NCBI GenBank assembly: GCA_022495005.1
Contig: JAGYXB010001948.1
Coordinates: 620,001-684,000, forward strand
DNA length: 64,000 nucleotides
Reading direction: 5' to 3'
DNA from: Rhyacophila brunnea
Taxonomy: Eukaryota; Arthropoda; Insecta; Trichoptera; Rhyacophilidae
Part shown: positions 9,801-21,125 of the stretch, piece after piece
How the letters are laid out: every line of letters starts with the position of its first letter
Numbering within the stretch: the first letter of the stretch is position 1
Translations under genes and position numbers: made by a program
The notes under the pieces: generated by a model
Told to the model about the DNA's origin: nothing
Database searches by the model: none
Seen by the model: the letters and a program-made list of their open reading frames with translations, nothing else

Positions 9801-12544
9801 CACAGTGCCACAATCTTGAGAAATTGAATACGAAACGTCTGGATATGGCAAATGAAACTTCTGAAATGCGAATATACTGCAATACAACGTTTTGTACAGT
9901 TTTGTTCACAAAAGAATTGGCTAAGAATTTAAAAGGATCAGGTAAATCATCGGTTTCAACCAGGGATTGCTACTAGAGGTTGTGACCGAGAAATCTTTTT
10001 TTCAAGAATTCTCGAGAAATAATCAGGTGAATCTCGAATCTCGAGAATTTTCTAAAATTTCGAGAATTCTCATTTCTCGAAAATTTCATATAAGTTATTA
10101 ATTAATAAATAATTTTAGGAATTTTCGGAGGATCGAATTATAAGAATCTCGATAATTGGAAAAATTGTTACTAGACAAAAATAAGAAAAGGAAGTTGAAA
10201 AGGAAAAAAAAGCAACTGGCCGGAACTGGTTTATAAAAAAAATCGCCGGTTAAACAATATAGACGGAATACCGGAAAGGAATTACTTACTTAATTTCATC
10301 GGTGATTTTTTTTGTCAAGACAAGCTGGAAAAATGTCTCGACTTTCACCCAGAACGAAATTTCGTAATTCCCCAATATTTTTTTTCCTTAAGGCGATGTC
10401 TGAAAAATACGAAGCTGAGACATTTTTAATTTAATTTTATAATTTTAATTAATAATTATGTACCTACCTATCTGAAAACATTAAAAAGAAAAATATTTTT
10501 TATTTTAAGTCAAAGATAAACTTAGAATAATTGTAAACTGTCTTCAATCTCTAAATATATATACAAAAAAAAATATTAGATTACTTATTAAATTTTATTA
10601 GGTAGGTACCTACCTTTTATTTTTCATGACCCATAATATTTTTCAGGTGTGACTGTAAATAGCCTTGATCCTGGATTCGTGCGAACTGCTTTTACAAAAA
10701 AAGCGCCATTATTGATGAAATTAGGATGGAATATAATTTCTCCAATCTTTAAGGTGACTTTTTTGTGATGGTTTTGAAATATTTTATGTTAATTTTGTAA
10801 AAAATAAATGTGTTTGATTTATTGTTATATGATGTTCCTGATGGCCACATTTTGAAGCGGGCCCCCAAGCCAGGATCTTTGGCGCCCTCCCTACCCATCG
10901 CTAGGGTTAAAGGCACTCAGTGGGATGCTTTACAGAATCGTTTTCTAAATGTTGGTTCAAGTAAAATTAAGGGTATTAGGTGTATATTTAGCGATTTTTT
11001 TGTATTGTTGAATAAATATACTTGCATTATGTAGTTGTCGAATATCGCCACACAGTAATAAAAAATTGAATCACACAACTAGATATTTTTAAATGTTAAG
11101 ACTCGATAAATAAAATAGCACCCGCAGGCGACTTTTCCCCATTAGAGAAAATCTGTGATATGTGTTTACCTCGCTAACCAGATCGACCCAACACGCCCCC
11201 CAGAGCCCTGTCAGCCCCCCCCCCCTTGTGGGGGCCATGACCCACCTAGCTCAGACACTCAAATATTTTCACGAGAAAGAACGATAATCTCGGGCATTTC
11301 ATCCACCGGAGCCATGCTCCTTTGCGCTCCAGTCAATTTCGAACCCTGTAAATTGGATGACAATAAGTAGATACTAATTTATAAATTTGTGATTGTCAAA
11401 AAAACATGTTACCCATATAAGATACAATTTATCGGAGTTATCGCTACATACTAATGTATGTATACTTATAACAATAATTATTCTGAAAATCTTAATAATA
11501 TCATCACAAAATCTTAATTAAATTTTGGTACATATAAACAAATTTTGTTTATATGTACCAAAATTCTTTAATATGTATTTGAATATCGCGTATGTTCTTG
11601 AAACCAGATTTTAATGGATTTTTCACTTTGGCTAATATAAGAATAGAGATCCTCACAAATTTATCTAGCTCTACTATCCGTAGTTTCAAAAACAATGGTT
11701 AATAATGGTATCTAGCGTCAGACAACAAGCCGACATATATTTTAAAAATATATACACCAAGAGATAGAGATACCTTCGTTGCTATGATTTTTTGGATGCG
11801 ATGGATAATGGTTACAATAAAAATATTTTACTTATAGTATGGAATGGGTAGCGAATCCTTTTCATCACGTGAGTTAGTATTATACAAATATATAATATAT
11901 TATATTAAATATTATATAACCGTGTCAGTATTGTGATAAAAACTCTTGAATTTAAATGCCAAAAGCTCCATTCCGAAAGACACAAGAGTTTTTTCTAAAA
12001 GCTCCGTACGAGCGTAAATCTCCTTCCAAATTCGGAGCTCGAAAGCTTTTTGTACTGTTTCTTTAGAAATTAATCCGTCTAAATTATGATTAGAGACCTG
12101 GTTCTTATTAGGTGTTTTTACCTACGGTTTCCCACTTTCACCATGTGCTGCGTATTGCATATTAACCCAGTATAACATTGAAAATCGTCTCGACTGGGAT
12201 ATAGTCATAAATCAAAATTTGGCGCAACTTTCTTTGCAACTGTCTTCCGCAGGGAACTCAGAATTAATATTTGTTCTCTGGTCTTTCGTGGCAAGGCCAT
12301 ATACAATAACCTTCTTATTCTTTTTCAGACTGCTGCGGAAGGAGCACAGACAAGTATTTATTTGTGCGTTTCGCCGGACGTGGAAAATGTGACCGGAGAA
12401 TACTTTGCTGAATGCAAAAGGGCGACAATGGCAAAGAGATCCAACGACGCTGAAATGTCAAATATGCTTTGGATATTGAGTGAGGAGGCTGTCAAATTGA
12501 GGCGTGTCGAAGTTATGAGAAAACGTTACAATGCTGGAGGTTAA
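3854..12544 (+). CDS. SDR-A: retinol-dehydrogenase-like short-chain dehydrogenase, six exons, catalytic Lys replaced
   Basis: Exons 3854-4013, 4453-4583, 5354-5552, 9756-9941, 10647-10753 and 12329-12544 join with GT..AG introns into 332 codons plus stop. The family (RDH11-14-like SDRs) are membrane-anchored NADP(H) oxidoreductases of retinoids, steroids or lipid aldehydes. Seen: an N-terminal hydrophobic anchor (about residues 9-24), the cofactor motif TGANSGIG (49-56), a basic residue after beta2 (VCRD), NNAG (128-131), catalytic Ser179 in NVSS, Tyr204, and DPG in exon 5. Odd: the YxxxK motif reads Y-C-N-T-T, so position 208 is Thr (ACG) where SDR-B and SDR-C have Lys; AAG to ACG is one change. 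The frame is otherwise intact. Intron 3 (4.2 kb) holds nested hAT and mariner elements. AATAAA at 12762 could be the poly(A) signal. It may be a reduced-activity or non-enzymatic paralog. Gene model is confident, substrate unknown. Confidence 0.88.
4014..5353 (+). other. SDR-A introns 1 and 2
   Basis: Intron 1 is 4014-4452 and intron 2 is 4584-5353, interrupted by exon 2. Both are AT-rich with a gtaagt donor and an ag acceptor. No element with defined ends was seen. Confidence 0.7.
5553..6886 (+). other. SDR-A intron 3, proximal part
   Basis: AT-rich intronic sequence. The open frames at 5638-5877 and 6059-6271 show no domain and are taken as chance. The intron continues to 9755 and contains the hAT/mariner nest. 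Confidence 0.5.
7192..8492 (-). mobile_element. mariner (Tc1/mariner) element, 1301 bp, TA target
   Basis: Terminal repeats CGAGGGTGGGTCAATAAT (left) and, reverse-complemented, CGAGGGTGGGTCAATAAG (right) are bounded by TA at 7190-7191 and 8493-8494. Length and TIRs are typical of mariner. It lies within a hAT MITE, so it inserted later. Confidence 0.92.
7257..8310 (-). pseudogene. mariner transposase (D,D34D), two frameshifts
   Basis: Read on the - strand from an ATG at 8310 (MENGEIEF...) to the stop near 7257, about 350 codons, the normal mariner transposase length. It has an N-terminal helix-turn-helix region, then the catalytic triad: VDETW, HQDNARVH and the final Asp of YSPDLAPSDFF, with 34 residues between the second and third Asp (D34D). 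It is broken twice. One A is missing from an A-run near 8230, shifting the frame before L-D-L-V-H-G. A second single-base shift lies near 7770-7800, after TKEQSKQW. No other stops are seen, so decay is recent. It is antisense to the SDR-A intron that hosts it. Confidence 0.88.
8984..9365. mobile_element. Truncated copy of the GGAGC-rich hAT element
   Basis: Matches 307-695 in order (ctccac-gctccggatg, cctaaaat-caatgaaaat, gatctgctccaaccctctgg) but lacks the left terminus. The right terminus CCAACCCTCTG is intact. Located in SDR-A intron 3. Confidence 0.75.
9974..10163. mobile_element. Candidate small hAT-like insert (190 bp) rich in TCTCGAGAA
   Basis: Flanked by attgctac (9966-9973) and attgttac (10164-10171), an 8-bp near-duplication. 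The interior repeats ttctcgagaa and tctcgaaatct palindromes. The termini TAGAGGTTGTGACCGAG and TTTTCCAATTATCGAG (reverse-complemented) are only weakly inverted, so the assignment is tentative. Within SDR-A intron 4. Confidence 0.4.
10385..10545. repeat. Repeat R2 fragment (palindrome family of 57610-57890)
   Basis: Shares tgagacattttt, ctgaaaac-ttaaaaagaa, ttttattttaagtcaaag and ataaactta with the right arm (reverse-complemented) of 57610-57890, with the leading ttaaggcgatgtct. In SDR-A intron 4, about 100 bp before exon 5. Confidence 0.55.
10754..12328 (+). other. SDR-A intron 5
   Basis: 1.6 kb intron. It includes a C-rich tract (about 11193-11225) and a 45-nt perfect hairpin at 11521-11565. 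No transposon ends were found. The 10810-11034 and 11155-11370 frames show no domain. Confidence 0.5.
11521..11565. repeat. Perfect 22-bp inverted repeat with 1-nt loop
   Basis: AATTTTGGTACATATAAACA continues into its exact reverse complement. The two 22-nt arms are separated by one T. Would form a hairpin in intron RNA. Too short for a normal insect pre-miRNA unless flanking pairing extends it, which is weak. Confidence 0.8.
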
Positions 12545-12761
12545 TTTTATTCATAGCTAAACAATAATTATTTGTATGATATATGACGAGTAAACGCACC
12601 TACTATTGAAATAATTATATTTACGGTTATGAAAAGATATGAGAATGAAATTTGAATGGTGATAGTTAATATATTAGTCATTTAATTTTATTGTAGATTT
12701 AGGGTAGATAAATGTTAGTTATTTTCAATATGACGATGGGTTTTACTATTTTCTTGTGATA

Positions 12762-12767
12762 AATAAA
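12762..12767 (+). terminator. Candidate poly(A) signal of SDR-A
   Basis: AATAAA about 220 nt after the SDR-A stop; the first such hexamer seen downstream. AT-rich context makes chance occurrence likely. Confidence 0.35.
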
Positions 12768-13089
12768 TAATAAAATACTAATTCAAACAGCATAAAATGT
12801 ATTTTTGAACATACTGCACATATCTACCTACCTATTCCTTTCTCGAAAATAAAAGTGAAAAGTAAAAAAAAAACGTAGAATACAGAAGTCCCTCTGTCTT
12901 TTTTAAAAACTTTAATTCAGTGTCTAGTTATTTATACACCTAGCCTAATTGCTGTGCGTAATGATAAAGTAATTTGGATAAGTGCGTAAGCACTCTTTTA
13001 TATTGTGTTTGATACTTTCACGTAGTTATGGTAATTTTCTTTTTGGGTTGTCATCGCGTGTCCTTCCTCCGTATTTCATCGACGTTTCG

Positions 13090-13500
13090 ATCTCGTTGCA
13101 GATGCAATTCTTATGAAGCAGACGATGCGGTCGCTTCATTAGAAAGTATTGAAATCGTAGTTTAAAAATAATCGAAGCATACAAATCCTGAATCCGAATG
13201 TAACTATTATTGTAACCCGTTCCAACCCAGGCAAGATTTTCGCATGTGTGCCTCCAAACTTGACACTGCCACAGACCTCCACGTACTTAAAACCATTACT
13301 GTTTGAGAGTAGGTTTTGTGGAAATGCTGTAATGTTCAGTATCTAGTTAATGTGTATGCAAACTTAAGATATTTTGGTTTTGATTTGTTTAAGATAGACG
13401 AAAATATATAATAAAATAAGTAAGAAGGTAGATACCTAACAAATTTGCAGATATTTTGAAACTAAAAATAAAAGGAGATGATATTCTAAGTCGGTTTAAG
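13090..13500. repeat. Dispersed repeat R1, copy 2
   Basis: Similar to 2160-2600 along much of its length (see that entry). It is followed directly by an R2-like fragment. Confidence 0.55.
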
Positions 13501-13650
13501 GTGAATTATCTATCTACCAGGAGCACCTAGCGGAAGAAACCGAAGTTTGCAATTTGAGACATTTTTTAGATAATGTATGATATTTAAAATTGTTTTAATT
13601 AATGAATACGTTAACATTAATACGCACAATATTTTTTTTGTCTCAAGACA
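13500..13650. repeat. Repeat R2 fragment
   Basis: Shares CTACCAG-AGCACCTAGCGGAA, GAAG-TTGCAATTT and acattttttagataat with 57630-57700. No frame. Confidence 0.5.
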
Positions 13651-14325
13651 AATAATAATATAAGCGTATAATTTAATGAAAACGTTACAGAATGTGAATT
13701 CGTTGAAAGATCTCATTTAATTATTTTATGTTCATGTTTATTATTCAAATATTAAGTTTTCTGTAATGTACAGAAAGATTTTTGACCAATTATTCATAGT
13801 TTTAATGTTTTTTTAAAAACATCGATTTTTATAAAAATAAAAATGTGTAGGTAAGTATAATATGACGTATAACATGAAATTATTTTTATATAATATGTGA
13901 CCATACCGAAATTAGACGGCCTCGGAGCCTGCTGTTTCGGAGCCTTTGATTCTCTGATACACTTTGTGTTTTATAATATAGATAATACCTATCGTCATAA
14001 TATATATTATTATATAATTTATTCACGGTTGTGTAATATAATATAACACTACTGTAACAGTACTATGCAAATCCATTTTGTAAAATATTTCACACTACCT
14101 CTGGTAACTTTACCAAAACATACAATAAATTTTAGCCTGCAAAAAGGTAGATGGCAGTAAACAAAATAGATGGTTTTATAATAATTATGTCTTTGAGATA
14201 ATATCGTATGAAAAAATAATACCGTCACTGTTACAGGCCAATTATTATGTAACCCTCAAATATCAAATTGTCCAGGAACTGAACAAAAACTGTGGGCATT
14301 GAATTTACTTATTATTTTATATAAT

Positions 14326-15403
14326 ACTAGCTGATCCGGCGAACTTCGTACCGTCTCAGAATCAATAATCGTGTGTTAACTTATTAGTTATTATAATTAC
14401 TTATTTTTTATTAAGTTAAAATGAATAAGTTCAATAAATGTGGAAAAATCAAATCAAAATGAAAAGTATTTTAATTACATTGAACTGTACACACTGCACA
14501 CCCACGATGACCCCGTGGATTAAGCGCCGGTCTATAGTGTCGAGGGTCCCAGGTACGAATCCTGGGTCTGGCAAGTTCACATATTGTTTTTCAATTTGTG
14601 CATGAGTCAGAGTATGGTCCTAATTGGTTGAGCAAGTGGCTGACATCCATTTCTCGTAAAAATAAAATCTGTTAATAAAAACCTCCACTCTGTGGTGGTC
14701 CATATGATCCTATTAGGATTGGACATGGTCAAAAGAAAAAAAAGAATGTAATTCACGTGGCAGCAAGGCGTTTGCTTTATTGAAGCGAATCGAAATGATT
14801 CGCGTAGCATTGTCGCACTACTTTCTGTTAAACTATTTGCTGGATGGGTTGCACTCGGGTCGATTCCTTACATTGAAGCACCTTGTGATATATGACATTT
14901 TTTGTTTTGTTGTCAGGTGCGAAAACGAACAAAGCAGATGGTTTGCCGATCATGAACATACTACGTACAATTGACCGTGAGAGAAATATTCATTTTATAG
15001 ATTCAGGCCACAAACACTCAAGCACGAAATGTTGGGCACACTACACCATTGACAGTTAGACATTTCGACTATCATTCTTTCTTTTGTTTGTTTGTTTGTT
15101 TGTTTCTTGTTTATTGTTTCTGTCATGTATCAGAGATGGCGTTGTATACGGATTTATTTTTTTGTGATTTTCTTACTTTTCGAATGCGCGAGGTTCATCG
15201 TTCAAATTCATCGATATCAGTCAAAAGCCGTTCCATACTAAATGTATGAGAAAATGAATTTTCTTCATAATTTAGTTTTTCCGTGATTTATCTGATGTTT
15301 TAATAGTTATTCTGATATTCGGGGCGGAGACAAATTCAACAAATCAAAGATCATAAAAATCGGTCCAGCCGTTCTTGAGTTATAAATGGTGTAACTAACC
15401 AGA
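14326..15403 (-). mobile_element. Helitron copy 1 (internally deleted, 1078 bp)
   Basis: On the - strand it begins TC-TGGTTAGTTACACC (15403) and ends CGGATCAGCTAGT (14326), matching the Helitron rule of a 5' TC and a 3' CTAGT (CTRRT). The same two ends bound copies at 31673-34339 and 47996-50299. It lacks the helicase coding region entirely but keeps the region flanking it and the SINE at 14499-14745. An AT microsatellite adjoins the 5' end. Confidence 0.85.
14499..14745 (+). repeat. tRNA-derived SINE inside Helitron 1
   Basis: tRNA-like head with a degenerate A box and a B box (GGTACGAATCC), then body ATTGGTTGAGCAAGTGGCTG, and tail region with ATGATCCTATTAGGAT. It is antisense relative to the Helitron, as in copies 2 and 3. 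Confidence 0.8.
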
Positions 15404-15727
15404 CTTATATATATATATATATATAGATTTATTTATTATTTTATAATACAGGAATATTATTTCATTACAAATTGAGAATTTTCTTTTATTGACACACCAG
15501 TGGCTTGCGTTTTTTATTTATTTGGCTGTAATATTTTTTGTCATGTTACAAATGGCTTAAAAATAGTTTTGAATTATTTTGATATGAAATATTTTTTTGA
15601 GATTTATGATACTTGGCCAGTTAGTGTAAAAGTATGCAATACGTCCATTGCCATCCAAATGTCACTTTGGTGTAAAGTGAGGGCCTGTATAGTGACGATA
15701 TATTAGGTATGTAAGGAACTTATATCG

Positions 15728-15945
15728 TCATCATCATCAGCTTGAATCTATCTACTGCTGGATGAAGGCCTCTTCAAGCTGCTTCCACGCCTCTCGGTCC
15801 TGTGCGTTGCGTTGCCACGTACTTTCGCAGAACTTTATCGTTTCCTCGATCCAGCGGCCTCTAGGTCTATCTAGCGGACGTTTTGTACCTCTTGGGTACT
15901 ACTGGATGACTAAATGTATCCAACGATTGTCTCTTCTTCGGCTTA
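15728..15945 (-). mobile_element. 3' end fragment of an RTE-like LINE
   Basis: Begins with CATCATCATCA at 15728, which is the reverse complement of the TGATGATG tail. Read on the - strand it matches 46980-47200 closely (PQGRPRGRW-like C-terminal peptide in one frame with damage). A 5'-truncated LINE insertion from the same family as the 44.7-47.2 kb element. Confidence 0.8.
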
Positions 15946-16059
15946 TATAATAACATTGTACAGGTTTTCAACCTATATCACGGCGCGACCCCTTTTTATA
16001 ATATCCAGTTAACTTGTGATCCACAGCCACATTTATATAAATAATATATATGTTATAGG

Positions 16060-17369
16060 GTTGAATTACACATTATGAATTACACAGAATGAAATACATT
16101 ATATATTTGGGACTCTCTTCGAGGAAATGGTCTAATCATCAGTAGATAATATGATGACTAATAAAATAGGTCGGTAGGTACCCAACAAATTTGCATTCAA
16201 TTTGTGGCTACAAATGGAGAGGGTTGGCATTCTAAGTCTAAGGGGAGGTACTAAGGTACCTTAGGACATCACTGTAGGTATATACTGACATTGACGATCC
16301 TAATAATTATTATGGTCGTTAGACACGCTCATTAGATAACCACTTGTGGATGTGACAGCTTGCAATAACTCGTAGGTGAGTGTCTGGTATGCGATAGGCG
16401 GAGTAAATGTGGAAGTCGGTGGTCCCTAAACCATGTATTTATCTGTGTGCGCATATCTGATACGCCTAAGATAAACATCAGTTTGTAGAGCCAATGAACA
16501 AAAAAATCTGACAGCCCTTATCTCCATGGGGCTACCGTACCAAGCTGGTATTGAGTCTGTCTCCAGAGATGATGTAAAATGGCGCAATTTTCATTGAAAA
16601 TTATAGATATTAGTTGGAAAAAAGTTGGACAATCTTGCCCTTAGGCTGTGTATCATAATATATTTAATAAAGAAGTATAGAAATTCCGCATAGATATTCG
16701 ACAAACTTTATAAGCGTTAAGGATTTATATAAATACCTACTATTGTATAGTATTTAAAGTGTAACCAAACATTTGAGAAATTTGGTACACAGGCACAAAT
16801 GTGGTGATATATTATTATAGAAGAATATTTTTATCGATTATGGCTTGGCTTAGGCAGGGCCTAATGAATTTAACAAAAATAGCCAACACCATCTGGAATA
16901 ATATGAAGTATTTAGAAACAAAAGTGGCAATTTCCGATCGCCCATAGATACCTAAACTATTATGTTTTGGTTTAGGCAGGGTTTAATTGATTTTTAAAAC
17001 TAACCAACACCATCTGCAATTTGTATACATAGTTCAATGAAAACAAATAACCATGACTGAGAAAGTTTAATATGCACTATTTATGTCGGATTTGAATAGC
17101 CTACCTCCACCCCTCACCACTAATATATCATATGATCGCTCAAAATTCATCCCGCGATTTAAATGCTTGGTATAGTTGAATGGTGCATTAAGATGGTGCT
17201 GCTTTACGGTAGCTGACCTGGTACCTAGTGAAGATTCAAATAAAAACGGTATGTACCATGGAAAAGGGTTAAGTTGGACTGCAGAGGTAGTACCTTTGTT
17301 CTGAGTAAACCAGACACTGGTCCTCGCTGTCTTACAAGGCAAGTAGATGCGTAATATAGATCTAAAATA
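16060..17369. other. Repeat-like spacer upstream of the first LINE
   Basis: 16120-16260 matches the end of repeat R1. 16840-17110 matches parts of the composite element at 51792-52344 (caatgaaaacaaat, tcggat, agcctacctccacc). Boundaries not resolved; no coding evidence. Confidence 0.4.
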
Positions 17370-20300
17370 GATCATTAGCCTCTCCCTTACCGAGACCGTC
17401 TGTGCGTGGTGCCAGTACCACATCCTCCTAGAGGTGACCCTGGTATTGCAGAACACAGCGGATCTAGACTGGGAAGTCAATAAATATCCCTGGTATTTGG
17501 CAGCAGCAATTACCAGTACTGATGTAAGGTGGAGAGGATGGACTTCGGTACAGCTTACCTTTAGATAACTGAAGGCATGGTCGCAACGGCTTCAAAGGCG
17601 TTGACACTGCGATGTGGAAAGCAACGGGAAACTACCACATTAACTATATCCCTAGTAATCATCATGGCTGGAAAATCAAATTGCATGGCATTGCAGGCCT
17701 TAAATGGTCAGAGGGTGCTAAGAATCCCCGGGCCGGCTATGAAGATTGCGACCTGGAATGTGCGATCTATGTTTAAAAGTGGAAAATTGCAAAACGTTAT
17801 TATGGAAATGAAACGGTTAAAATTAGACATCCTTGGTATCAGCGAAGTGAAGTGGAAGGGAAACGGCAGATTTAAAACTGACAACGCCACCTTATATTAC
17901 TCGGGAAATGATGATAACCACCATCGAAATGGAGTGTGTATCATAGTGACCGATAAAATTAACAGATCGGTCAATAGTTCTGTCCCCTACTCTGACAGAG
18001 TAATGCTATTACAACTCAAATATGGATGGGTAATGTTAATATAATACAGGTGTACGCTCCAACTGCCGACAAAGATGACAATGTTATAAAAGAATTCTAT
18101 CAACAGATAAATGAAATTCTAAAATCGACGAAAGATAATGAAGTTACCTTGTTTATAGGAGATTTCAACGCAAAGATTGGTAAAGGTAAAAGTGGAGAGT
18201 TAGTAGGAGAATTCGGCCTAGGACAAAGAAATGATCGAGGAGAAAGATTACTACAATTTTGCCAGGAACAGAGTATGGTTGTTTGTAACACATTATTCAA
18301 ACTTCCAGCAAGGCGATTGTATACATGGAAACCCCCACAAGATGATGGCAATAACATTGTAAGAAATCAAATAGACTATAAATATTAATTCGCAATCGTT
18401 ACAGAAATAGCGTAACATCTACTAAAACTTATCCAGGTACTGACATCTTATTTGACCACAATCCTGTTGTAGCTACAGTAAAAATTAGATTAAAAAGATT
18501 ACTAAGGGAACCACGCGCAACCCAATGTGTTGACACTAATCAAGTGAAGGATCCCGAAGTCAAACAACAAGTAAAAAGTGCACTGAACACAGAAATAGAA
18601 CAAATAAAAACTTCAGTCATTAAATCCTCTGACATAACAGACAACTAGGACAGGATAAAAGATGTGTTATCCTCCATATCTAATAATCAATTAGAATATA
18701 AAAGAACAGCTAAGAAGCAAAAATGGATGACAGATGAGATGCTGTCTTTAATGGACGAAAGAAGAAAATGAAAAAATAAAAATGAAACTTAATATAGGAG
18801 AATTCATAATACCATAAAAAGTAAAATTCGTACAGCTAAAGAAGAATGGATGTCCGACCAATGCAAAGAAATTGAAAATCTCCAATGAAAATACGATTCC
18901 TTCAATATGCACAAGAAGATAAAGGAAACATTGGGAATTACGAAAGGAACCTCATCAACTATCTTGAAAGACGAAGATGGGCATATTATATTAGATATAG
19001 AAAAGAAGCTGACTCGTTGGAAGACATATATTGAAAATCTGTTTGATGATGATAGGGGACCTATTGGCTATACTTTTAATGAATGTGAACAAGCCCCATG
19101 CATAAATAGGGCAGAAATAATAAACGCAATACGAAATTCTAAAAATGGTAAAGCTGTCGGCCCTGATAATATTTACAACGAAATGATAAAATTATTAGAA
19201 GAAGATCAATTAGAAATTCTCGTTGATTTGTTTAATAGAATTTACGAAACGGGCATAATTCCCGATGATTGGTTGAAATCGATATTCATCACTCTACCAA
19301 AAAAGGCAAATGCAAAGGAGTGCAGCGAGTTTAGAACAATAAGTTTGATGAGCCACATGTTAAAAGTTTTATTAAAAATCATCCATAATAGGATTTTTCG
19401 AAAATGCGAAGAAGACATGGATGACACACAATTTGGCTTCAGAAGTGGTTTGAGCACTCGCGAAGCACTCTTCAGCTTGAATGTTCTAGTGCAAAGATGC
19501 CTAGATGCTGTTGATGTTTATATGTGTTTCATCGATTACGAGAAAGCATTCGATACTGTTAGGCATCCTAAACTTCTCGAACTCTTACAAGAGAAAGGCA
19601 TCGATGCAAGAGACATTCAACTGATAGCTAACTTATATTGGAATCAAACAGCTAACATTAAGATTGAAAACGAAATCAGTGGAGAGGTAAAAATTCTTCG
19701 CGGTGTAAGACAGGGGTGTATATTGTCACCTTTGCTATTTAACATGTACTCAGAAGCTATTTTCAAGGAAGCCTTACAAGGTGAATCGGTGGGTATTATG
19801 GTTAATGTCAAACATATTAACAATATACGATATGCCGATGATACTGTGCTGATTGCTGATGGTTTAAAGAGTTTACATCAACTGGTAGAAAAGGTTAATG
19901 AGGTCAGTAATTCTAATGGTTTAAAAATGAACCTCAAGAAAACAAAACTATTACTAGTATCAAAAACAGCGACACTAGACACCAACACAAATTTTGTCAT
20001 TAACAGCGAACCAATCGAACGTGTGACCCATTATAAATATTTAGGTACGAGTACATGGGTCAATGAGAAATGGGACCAGTCTCAGGAAATAAAAACTAGA
20101 ATTGAGATCGCAAGGAGCGCCTTTCTCAAAATGAGACGCCTCTTTAGCAATAGAGATCTTAACCTAGGTCTGAGACTGCGTATGGTACGTTGTTATATTC
20201 TCTCAAATCTTTTCTATGGTATGGAAGTATCGACGCTAAACCAAAAGATGTTACGGAGACTTGAAGCTTTCGAGATGTGGCTGTATAGACGCATACTCAA

Positions 20301-20634
20301 AATTCCTTGGACTGACCGGGTGACAAATGTTGAAGTTCTCAATCGAATGGGGAAGGACCGAGAAGTTCTACGTAGTATCAAAACCAGGAAACTACAATAC
20401 CTCGGCCACATTATGAGAGGACAAAAATACAGCATTCCCCAACTTGCCATTCAAGGAAAGATAAATGGGAAGCGTAGCAGAGGACGGCGCCGCATTTCAT
20501 GGCTTAAGAACCTCCGTGATTGGTACGAGTGCAGCTCCACCGAACTGTTCCGGGTAGCAGACGACAAAGATAAGGTCGCCTTAATGGTGGCCGACCTCCG
20601 CTAGGGGATGGCACAATAAGAAGAAGACCATGAA
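17370..20634 (+). mobile_element. RTE-like non-LTR retrotransposon 1, nearly full length, broken
   Basis: Contains a short 5' region, an apurinic endonuclease domain, a reverse transcriptase, and a 3' end with AATAAGAAGAAGA just after the stop, which is the usual simple tail of such LINEs. The 5' boundary is approximate. No target-site duplication could be assigned. Confidence 0.8.
17577..20604 (+). pseudogene. LINE endonuclease/reverse transcriptase polyprotein remnant
   Basis: Endonuclease: MKIATWNVRSM and LGISEVKWKGNG (17577-18044), then a frameshift, then IGDFNAKIG (18026-18388), then a second shift at NQIDY (about 18380). In-frame stops follow near 18647 and 18771. The reverse transcriptase frame 18907-20604 is open for 565 codons: AVGPDNI, FIDYEKAFDTV, RGVRQGCILSPLLF, and the active-site YADD, followed by the LQYLGHIMRG C-terminal region. 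Intact catalytic RT residues sit beside a dead endonuclease, so the copy cannot make the full protein. RTE-like clade by motif style; placement would need a tree. Confidence 0.88.
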
Positions 20635-20929
20635 AAACCGGAGCGTAGGCATTCGTTGAACATGGCCAAATGTCTAATAGATTCCCCAAGAAACTACCTC
20701 GCTAAGCTACCTCGCATTTTCTTCAAGCCAACCGGGTTCAGGTGTCCAGAAAGTAAAAAATATCATTCGCAAGCGTAAATAGCGGAGCTACTGATATGGA
20801 GATACTGGTGTGACCAGGGAGGAATCAAGATGACTGGTGAGTGTCATACATTCTCGGAGCCGTATCGTGGTTATGCCAATTGTTATGCTGCACCGCATGG
20901 CCGTAACAACTTTTTAAAATACTACAACA

Positions 20930-21125
20930 AATTGAACGACAGCTTACTGAAATGGGGGTAAGATAATGTTTGCCGATGTAGCAAACCGAAAAAACCGATA
21001 TTTTTTCCCCGGTTCGGTTCAGGTTTTCGTTTCGACAAAAATAAAGGTTTTTCCGGTATTCGGTTCAGTTCCGGTTCGAATTCCTTGTCCGAATTCAGTA
21101 TACATTTTGTATTATCCATCCAGTA
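20930..21125. repeat. Low-complexity CCGGTTCGG-rich repeat
   Basis: Repeated aaccgaaaaaaccg, ccggttcggttc and attcggttcagttccggttc words resemble subterminal repeats of hAT MITEs, but no paired ends or duplication were found. Confidence 0.35.

Noticed and set aside
11521..11565. Pre-miRNA at the 45-nt hairpin
   Set aside because: Arms and loop are too short for a normal insect precursor and pairing does not extend well into the flanks.
15762..15950. 62-codon + strand frame
   Set aside because: It is the antisense of a LINE 3' end; the same antisense frame recurs at 46832-47161.
17067..17480. 137-codon - strand frame before the first LINE
   Set aside because: No recognisable domain and it overlaps repeat-like and LINE 5' sequence.
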